Source: an uncultured SAR86 cluster bacterium (GTDB taxonomy: Bacteria; Pseudomonadota; Gammaproteobacteria; Magnimaribacterales; D2472). Taken from it: a stretch of 53,147 nucleotides of DNA. Where the stretch lies: positions 1 to 53,147 of the forward strand of contig CACOEZ010000003.1 of NCBI GenBank assembly GCA_902626385.1, given 5' to 3'. Of this stretch, positions 47,915-53,147 are shown one piece after another. Below the pieces are notes generated by a model. That model searched no databases and had not been told where the DNA came from. It worked only from the letters and a program-made list of their open reading frames with translations. Made by a program: the position numbers and the translations under genes. How positions within the stretch are numbered: the stretch's first letter is position 1; each line of letters opens with the position of its first letter.

Positions 47915-49567
47915 CTAAAGGAGTTTGCTTAAACCGACAATGATGGCATCAAAAGATGCTCTTGTGGTATTGGGATTAATACCAACGCCCCAAAAAGTTT
48001 TACCATCTTTTTCTAATTCAATATATGCAGCAGCTTTAGCATCTGATCCAGATGAAATAGCTGTTTGATGATAATCTGCAACTTTTATTTGCATACCAAT
48101 TTTTTCAGACAGACCGTTAATAAAAGAATCAATTGGCCCATTCCCCGAACCTTTAATTAATGTCTCAGAATTTTGCATGTTCATTGTTAATTCCAAGGTA
48201 TGAATTTCATCTTTTGAAGATGATTCATGTTTTATGTAGGAAAAATTATTTTTCGGTGATAAATAACTTTCCTCAAAAATCTCCCATATTTGCGAACTAG
48301 AAATTTCTTTTCCAGTTTCGTCAGCTAATTTTTGAATTTTTTGACTTAGGCTAATCTGTAATCTTCTTGGCAGAGAGACTCCATGATCTTTCTCTAATAG
48401 AAATGCAACTCCGCCTTTTCCTGACTGAGAGTTAATTCTAACAACGGCTTCATAGTTTCTTCCTAGATCAGCAGGATCTATTGGTAAATATGGAACCTCC
48501 CACTTGGGATCGTTTGAATTTTTAATAGCATTAAAACCTTTTTTTATCGCATCTTGATGAGATCCAGAGAATGCTGTGAATACCAAATCTCCAGCATATG
48601 GATGCCTCGGATGAACAGGTAATTGATTACAATACTCAACTTCTCTCATTACAGAATTGATATTTGAGAAGTCTAATTTAGGATCAATTCCTTGTGTAAG
48701 CATATTCAATGCAATTGTTACAACATCTACATTCCCTGTTCTTTCGCCATTACCAAATAATGTACCCTCTACTCTGTCAGCTCCTGCCATTAAACCAAAT
48801 TCAGATGCAGCTACTGCAGTACCTCGATCATTGTGAGGATGAAGACTAAGACAAATATCATTTCTATTTTTAAGATTTTTATTCATCCACTCAATTTGAT
48901 CACCATAGATATTTGGAGTTGACATTTCGACAGTTGCAGGGAGATTAATGATAATTTTATTTTTAGACACCGATTTGAGAATATCTACAACTGCGTCACA
49001 CACGTCTCTAGCATAATCAAGCTCAGTGCCTGTAAAACTTTCTGGTGAATATTCAAAAGTCCATTCAGTTGAACTATTTTCTTCTGCAAGATTTTTTATT
49101 AGCTGCGCGGCATCAGTAGCAATTTTTTTTACTCCGTTTTTATCCTGATTAAAAACAACTTTTCTTTGAAGGGTAGAGGTTGAATTGTAAAAATGAACTA
49201 TAGCTTTTGAGGAACCTTTTAGTGACTCAAATGTCTTTTTAATTAAATCCTCTCTTGCTTGGGTGAGAACTTGGATTTTGACGTCACTCGGTATTTTTTT
49301 ATTCTCTATAAGATCTCGAACAAAATCATAATCTGTTTGCGAAGCAGAGGGAAAACCAACTTCAATTTCTTTGAAGCCTATATTACATAGCAAGTCAAAC
49401 ATTCTATTTTTTCGTTCAGCTCCCATAGGTTCAATTAATGCTTGATTTCCATCTCGCAAATCAACTGAACACCATATAGGGGCATTCTTAATAGTTTTTT
49501 CAGGCCATTTTCGATTTTCTAAGTCAATTGGCTTAAATGCTGAATATTTGTTCGTAGGATTGTCCAT
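47915..49567 (-). CDS. leuA: 2-Isopropylmalate synthase (LeuA type 2)
   Basis: LeuA (550 residues) condenses acetyl-CoA with 2-oxoisovalerate, the first leucine step. The N-terminal extension ending APIWCSVDLRDGNQALIEPM is typical of the long type found in Pseudomonas and Actinobacteria. The TIM barrel has the metal site LSLHPHNDRGTAVAASE. The C-terminal regulatory domain (after about residue 420) includes KGSGNGPIDSFINGL and would bind leucine. It is divergent from holD with only 22 bases between starts. Confidence 0.96.
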   Translation of the reverse strand: MDNPTNKYSAFKPIDLENRKWPEKTIKNAPIWCSVDLRDGNQALIEPMGAERKNRMFDLLCNIGFKEIEVGFPSASQTDYDFVRDLIENKKIPSDVKIQVLTQAREDLIKKTFESLKGSSKAIVHFYNSTSTLQRKVVFNQDKNGVKKIATDAAQLIKNLAEENSSTEWTFEYSPESFTGTELDYARDVCDAVVDILKSVSKNKIIINLPATVEMSTPNIYGDQIEWMNKNLKNRNDICLSLHPHNDRGTAVAASEFGLMAGADRVEGTLFGNGERTGNVDVVTIALNMLTQGIDPKLDFSNINSVMREVEYCNQLPVHPRHPYAGDLVFTAFSGSHQDAIKKGFNAIKNSNDPKWEVPYLPIDPADLGRNYEAVVRINSQSGKGGVAFLLEKDHGVSLPRRLQISLSQKIQKLADETGKEISSSQIWEIFEESYLSPKNNFSYIKHESSSKDEIHTLELTMNMQNSETLIKGSGNGPIDSFINGLSEKIGMQIKVADYHQTAISSGSDAKAAAYIELEKDGKTFWGVGINPNTTRASFDAIIVGLSKLL

Positions 49568-49589
49568 GCTTTAATAAGTAAATGATATT

Positions 49590-50039
49590 ATGTATCTTAT
49601 GCTTACTCCGGAAATAAAAACTAACCTTATATTAAAAGAGATTGGAATTAAAAGATATTCATTAAGGCCTAAGAAAACAGATATTTCAAAAAAAACATAC
49701 AATTCTTTTCAAAAAGGTGCCATTCTCGCAATTTTAGATAAACCTTTTGATAATTTTATAAAAGAACAACAGGATCTTTTAAAAGCTGTTCTTGCTTCAA
49801 CTAAACTCGATAAAGATAAAGAGTGCACGGAGGGTCTTACTTTCACATCACCTGATGAATTAAAAAAGAAGTTATCTAATTTTAATGAAATTAAACTTAT
49901 TATTATTTTTGGGAAGATCTGGAGCAATCTAAATTTTGACTGTTTAGTAATAAACTCCCCATCTCTTAGTGAATTAGCTCTCAAGAAAGAAGCAAAAGCT
50001 AAGCTTTGGACTGAAATAAAAAATAAATTAAATTTATAG
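49590..50039 (+). CDS. holD: Putative DNA polymerase III psi subunit (HolD-like)
   Basis: This 149-residue protein would normally be called hypothetical. Two blocks resemble E. coli HolD. Near the N-terminus, LKEIGIKRYSLRPKK parallels LQQLGITQWSLRRPG. Near the C-terminus, VINSPSLSELALKKEAKAKLW parallels QVASPALTDLRANPTARAALW. The gene is six bases upstream of rimI, the same holD-rimI adjacency as in E. coli. Psi links the clamp loader to chi and SSB. The middle of the protein is not conserved. ATG 49599 is an alternative start. Confidence 0.75.
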   Translation: MYLMLTPEIKTNLILKEIGIKRYSLRPKKTDISKKTYNSFQKGAILAILDKPFDNFIKEQQDLLKAVLASTKLDKDKECTEGLTFTSPDELKKKLSNFNEIKLIIIFGKIWSNLNFDCLVINSPSLSELALKKEAKAKLWTEIKNKLNL

Positions 50040-50045
50040 AAATTA

Positions 50046-50486
50046 ATGTTTAAGATTTCACTAACAGATTCTTCTGAATTAGAAAAGCTATATGAGATTG
50101 AAAAAAATACAAATCCATCACCATGGTCGAAAAAAAACTTTTATTCATCTTTTGAAGTTGGACATAAATCACTTGTTTGTAAGAAAGATAAAAAAATTAT
50201 TGGATTTATAATTTTTTCTATTGTTAACAGAGAATGTCATCTTTTAAGTATCGCAGTAGTAAGGAAATTTCAAAGATCTGGTGCCGGCACTATTTTGATA
50301 GAATCAATGATAAGGCAATCAAAAGTGCTTGGAGCAAAGAAAATATTTTTAGAGGTAAGGTCTAAAAACAAAAAAGCAATCAGCTTTTATAAAAAATTTA
50401 ATTTTGAAACAGATGCTATTCGAGCAAATTACTATACGGGCAAAACACCTGATGATGCAATATTGATGAGCCTCAATATCGGCTAA
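50046..50486 (+). CDS. rimI: Ribosomal protein alanine N-acetyltransferase RimI
   Basis: This is a GNAT-fold acetyltransferase of 146 residues. PSPWSKKNFYSSF near the N-terminus, the acetyl-CoA loop VVRKFQRSGAGTILIESMI (V-R-x-x-Q-R-x-G-x-G type) and YKKFNFETDAIRANYYTG at the C-terminus match RimI, which acetylates S18. holD lies immediately upstream. The stop overlaps the opposing gpx stop within CTAA. Confidence 0.9.
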   Translation: MFKISLTDSSELEKLYEIEKNTNPSPWSKKNFYSSFEVGHKSLVCKKDKKIIGFIIFSIVNRECHLLSIAVVRKFQRSGAGTILIESMIRQSKVLGAKKIFLEVRSKNKKAISFYKKFNFETDAIRANYYTGKTPDDAILMSLNIG

Positions 50487-50962
50487 AGTAATTTTATTAT
50501 TTCAGGCTCGATTTCGCTTACTTCACTTTGTGGACTAAATCTCTCTTTCACCTCACCATTTTTATTAATTAGAAATTTAGTAAAATTCCATTTTATTTGT
50601 TTTGTTCCCGCAACTCCTGGGATTTTATTTTTTAGAAACTTGTAAAAAGGATCAGCATTAGAACCATTAACTTTAACTTTATTAAATATTTTAAAAGTCA
50701 CACCATATTCTGAATCACAAAATTTTTGTATTTCTTCATTAGTACCAGGTTCTTGAAGGGCAAATTGATTGCATGGGAATGCCAAGATATCAAAACCATC
50801 TTTTGTGTATTTTTTATATAATTTTTCTAGTCCTTTATATTGATATGTAAGTCCACAATAACTTGCTACATTCACTACAAGAAGAACCCTCCCTTTATAA
50901 ACGCTTAAAGATACTTCATTTAATAAAGCATCTTTGACAGAGAAATCATAAATTGTTTTCAT
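50483..50962 (-). CDS. Glutathione peroxidase-family thiol peroxidase (Cys type)
   Basis: This 159-residue GPx-fold peroxidase has the tetrad Cys36 (VASYCGLT), Gln70 (FALQEPG), Trp125 and Asn126 (KWNFTKF). It has cysteine in place of selenocysteine. A second cysteine in FPCNQF (Cys64) is conserved, and the resolving-cysteine position could make it thioredoxin-dependent, so glutathione use is not certain. ATG 50962 is chosen; an in-frame TTG at 50983 would add seven unconserved residues. It is divergent from elaA across about 80 bases. Confidence 0.92.
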   Translation of the reverse strand: MKTIYDFSVKDALLNEVSLSVYKGRVLLVVNVASYCGLTYQYKGLEKLYKKYTKDGFDILAFPCNQFALQEPGTNEEIQKFCDSEYGVTFKIFNKVKVNGSNADPFYKFLKNKIPGVAGTKQIKWNFTKFLINKNGEVKERFSPQSEVSEIEPEIIKLL

Positions 50963-51042
50963 AAAATTTAGACATGTGTGCAAGAATTTCGAATATTATA
51001 TATGTATTCAAAATTAAACGACACAATGAGTATGATCTAAAA

Positions 51043-51504
51043 ATGAACTTTAAAATTGAATATTCTTGGAAAAACTTCAAAGATTTATCTTTGGACGATC
51101 TATATGCTATTTTGAACTTAAGACAAGAAGTCTTTGTTCTAGAGCAAAATTGTCCATACATAGATGCGGATTACTCAGATCAAGATGCAATTCATCTTTT
51201 GGGATATTGTAAAGATGAACTTATCTCATATTTGAGGGCATTTCCGCCAAATATAAAATATGAAGGCTCATCCATGGGAAGGATCGTAGTTAAAGAATCA
51301 ATGAGAAAAAAAGCTATTGGCAAGGAAATAACTAAAATCGGCGCATCTTTTCTTAAAAAAAAGTATCCAAATTATGAAATTGTAATTTCAGCCCAGCACA
51401 GACTTGAGAAGTTTTATGAGGATCTTGGCTTTATTTCCAGAGGTGGAGTTTACTTAGAAGATAACATCGATCATATTCAGATGTATTTACCAGTTACTCA
51501 ATAA
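51043..51504 (+). CDS. elaA: ElaA-type GNAT N-acetyltransferase
   Basis: This 153-residue GNAT protein closely resembles E. coli ElaA. LYAILNLRQEVFVLEQNCPYIDAD near residue 20, IGRVVV-like GRIVVKESMRKKAIGKEI near 85-105 and FYEDLGFISRGGVYLEDNIDHIQM at the C-terminus correspond block by block. The substrate is not established. ATG 51043 is chosen by homology; an upstream in-frame ATG at 50974 would add 23 residues with no family match. The end overlaps the valS end by 11 bases. Confidence 0.88.
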   Translation: MNFKIEYSWKNFKDLSLDDLYAILNLRQEVFVLEQNCPYIDADYSDQDAIHLLGYCKDELISYLRAFPPNIKYEGSSMGRIVVKESMRKKAIGKEITKIGASFLKKKYPNYEIVISAQHRLEKFYEDLGFISRGGVYLEDNIDHIQMYLPVTQ

Positions 51505-53147
51505 TAGATTCTTTGAATAACAAATCACTAATTTCTTCTGTCAAAAATGGAGCAAATGGATGCAAAACGTGAAGTATCTCTTTTAAAAGTGGTCTTAAAT
51601 TTTTTGTTTCACCTGATTTTTTACACTTTTCAATATACACATCACAGAACTTATTCCAAAAAAATTCGTAAATTTCATTAACTGCAAAATCTAATCTGTA
51701 GTCGTTAATATTTTTTTCTATTTGCTTCTTTGTCTTAATGAATTCTTCAAAAATCCACTTGTCATCATCATTTTGAGCTTTAAACGATTCACTTTCGCTT
51801 GGGTAACCCTCAATAAATCTAGCTGCATTCCATACCTTATTACAAAAGTTTCGGTATCCCTTCAAACGGCCAAACTCAAAGCTTATATCTTTTGTATGAG
51901 TAGCCATTGAGAAAAATGACATTCTCAAAGCATCCGTTCCATATGATTCAATACCTTTTGGAAATTGATTTCTAGTTTTTTTCTCAATTTTTTGAGCAAT
52001 ACTTTCTTGCATTAAGTTTGAAGTTCTTTTTTGGACAAGTTCATCTTGAGTGATTCCATAAACTAAATCTAAAGGATCAATAATATTACCTTTCGATTTT
52101 GACATTTTTTGTCCATTTTCATCTCTTATCAAACCAGTAACATATACATCTTTGAAAGGTATTTGATTTGTAAATTCAAGACTCATCATCATCATTCTTG
52201 CAACCCAAAAAAATATTATGTCAAAACCAGTTACAAGTAATGATGTTGGAAAGTGTTTTTTAAAATCGATTGTTTCTTCAGGCCAGCCCAAAGAAGAAAA
52301 TGGCCATAAGCTTGAAGAGAACCATGTGTCCAAAACATCTTCATCTTGAGTCAGCTCTCTATCATCAAGTTTGTAATATTCTCTAACTTCAGATTCATCT
52401 TTACCAACATAAACATTTTTTTCTTCGTCATACCATGCGGGAATTCTATGGCCCCACCAAATTTGTCTACTTATGCACCAATCTTCAATGTTATTCATCC
52501 AATTAAAATATGTTTTTATCCAATTATCTGGATGAAATTTAATATCACCTTTTTTAACAGCTTCATTTGCTTTTTTTGCCATTTCAGCTGTTTTCACATA
52601 CCACTGATGGCTAAGCTTCGGTTCAATTACAATATTTGATCTTTCACCTCTCGGGATACTTACATTATGCTTTTCTTCCTTTTCAAGAAGATCTAGTTCT
52701 TTTAAATTTTCTAGAACCAATTTTCTTACTTTAAATCTATCAAGGTTTCTAAAAGGTTCCGGAACATTATCATTTGTCCATGCATCTTCATTAAATATAT
52801 TTATGGGTTCAAACTTACTCAAGTCATCTGATACAAATACCTTTCCATTGATTTCATGCAACGAATGCTTTTTACCTATCTCATAATCATTAAAGTCATG
52901 CCCAGGAGTAATCTTTAAGCAACCTGTTCCAAACGCCATATCTACGTATTCTTCTGCGATGATTGGAATTTTTCTTCCAACAAATGGAAGAATTGCATTT
53001 TTCCCAATAATTTCATTGTATCTTCTGTCATCAGGATTAACTGCGATGGCCATATCTCCAAACATTGTCTCTGGTCTTGTAGTTGCAACTATTAAGTGAT
53101 TTTCACTGTCTTCAATTTGATATTTAATGTGCCACAAAAATCCTTCT
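51494..53147 (-). CDS. valS: Valyl-tRNA synthetase (5' partial; short C-terminus)
   Basis: About 550 codons are visible and the N-terminal part lies beyond the window edge. The visible frame opens in the CP1 editing domain (ATTRPETMFGDMAIAVNP) and continues with NIEDWCISRQIWWGHRIPAWY, the KMSKSKGN motif and the helical anticodon-binding domain (FAVNEIYEFFWNKFCDVYIEKCK). It stops right after HPFAPFLTEEISDLLFKESIIE. E. coli ValS (951 residues) continues for roughly 180 more, including the coiled-coil tRNA-binding tail. No continuation was seen in other frames downstream, and the gene end is buried in elaA. Confidence 0.95.
   Translation of the reverse strand, partial: EGFLWHIKYQIEDSENHLIVATTRPETMFGDMAIAVNPDDRRYNEIIGKNAILPFVGRKIPIIAEEYVDMAFGTGCLKITPGHDFNDYEIGKKHSLHEINGKVFVSDDLSKFEPINIFNEDAWTNDNVPEPFRNLDRFKVRKLVLENLKELDLLEKEEKHNVSIPRGERSNIVIEPKLSHQWYVKTAEMAKKANEAVKKGDIKFHPDNWIKTYFNWMNNIEDWCISRQIWWGHRIPAWYDEEKNVYVGKDESEVREYYKLDDRELTQDEDVLDTWFSSSLWPFSSLGWPEETIDFKKHFPTSLLVTGFDIIFFWVARMMMMSLEFTNQIPFKDVYVTGLIRDENGQKMSKSKGNIIDPLDLVYGITQDELVQKRTSNLMQESIAQKIEKKTRNQFPKGIESYGTDALRMSFFSMATHTKDISFEFGRLKGYRNFCNKVWNAARFIEGYPSESESFKAQNDDDKWIFEEFIKTKKQIEKNINDYRLDFAVNEIYEFFWNKFCDVYIEKCKKSGETKNLRPLLKEILHVLHPFAPFLTEEISDLLFKESIIE

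Noticed and set aside
50946-51161. Minus-strand 71-codon frame downstream of valS, considered as a frameshifted ValS remainder
   Set aside because: Its sequence does not resemble the ValS C-terminal domain or coiled coil, and it overlaps gpx and elaA coding sequence.
1-53147. CRISPR arrays, insertion sequences, prophage genes, toxin-antitoxin pairs, defence genes
   Set aside because: I found no repeated spacers, transposase-like or phage-like proteins, or recognisable defence domains. Almost every base is assigned to core genes.

Overview
The window is an AT-rich, gene-dense piece of a bacterial chromosome, cut inside rpsN at the left end and inside valS at the right end. Protein sequences and gene order are gammaproteobacterial: the spc and alpha ribosomal operons, ispB/rplU-rpmA-obgE, smpB-ssrA, bamE/fur, grpE-dnaK-dnaJ-dapB, rpsB-tsf-pyrH-frr-uppS-cdsA-dxr-rseP-bamA-skp-lpxD-fabZ-lpxA-lpxB-rnhB-dnaE-accA-tilS, and holD-rimI. 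AT richness, stop/start overlaps, almost no spacers and several unusually short enzymes point to a streamlined marine lineage of the SAR86 type. That placement is inferred from gene content and style; it is not proven by a marker phylogeny.

Layout. 1-6822: end of the spc operon (rpsN to secY, rpmJ) and the alpha operon (rpsM, rpsK, rpsD, rpoA, rplQ). 6819-10145: uvrA, divergent from ssb. 10155-12110: an accessory pair, a crotonase-fold enzyme and an Old Yellow Enzyme-family oxidoreductase. 12107-14783 (minus): fabB-fabA-ispB, for unsaturated fatty acids and the quinone side chain. 14874-16467: rplU-rpmA-obgE. 16464-20441 (minus): rpsT, a TonB-dependent receptor with a clear terminator, tmRNA (ssrA) and smpB. 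20492-22729: a DUF3429-like membrane protein, an NSS-family sodium symporter and ratA, facing bamE. 23161-27873: fur, then grpE-dnaK-dnaJ-dapB behind a sigma32-like promoter and ending in an AT-only terminator. 28017-47912: a run of 19 plus-strand genes covering translation, isoprenoid, phospholipid, outer-membrane assembly, lipid A, replication and malonyl-CoA genes, ending with tilS and a second crotonase. 47915-53147: leuA (minus), holD-rimI (plus), gpx (minus), elaA (plus) and valS (minus, partial).

The genes fit together as a core set. The ribosomal operons and RNA polymerase alpha supply translation and transcription. The cdsA, dxr, uppS, ispB, lpx, fab and acc genes build the envelope, and BamA, BamE, Skp and RseP assemble and monitor it. 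SmpB with tmRNA, and DnaK/DnaJ/GrpE, handle stalled ribosomes and misfolded protein. I found no prophage, insertion sequence, CRISPR array, toxin-antitoxin pair or defence island.

The most informative signals are small ones. Five of seven convergent gene pairs share a four-base YTAR stop overlap. ValS ends before its usual C-terminal region. DapB and CdsA are markedly shortened. UppS lacks a normally conserved arginine. A diverged HolD is recognisable upstream of rimI. The rpsB leader has a hairpin/pseudoknot that would cover the Shine-Dalgarno sequence of a TTG start. The fur transcript may be leaderless. No intergenic stretch exceeds about 150 bases. I did not find a convincing new multigene system here.
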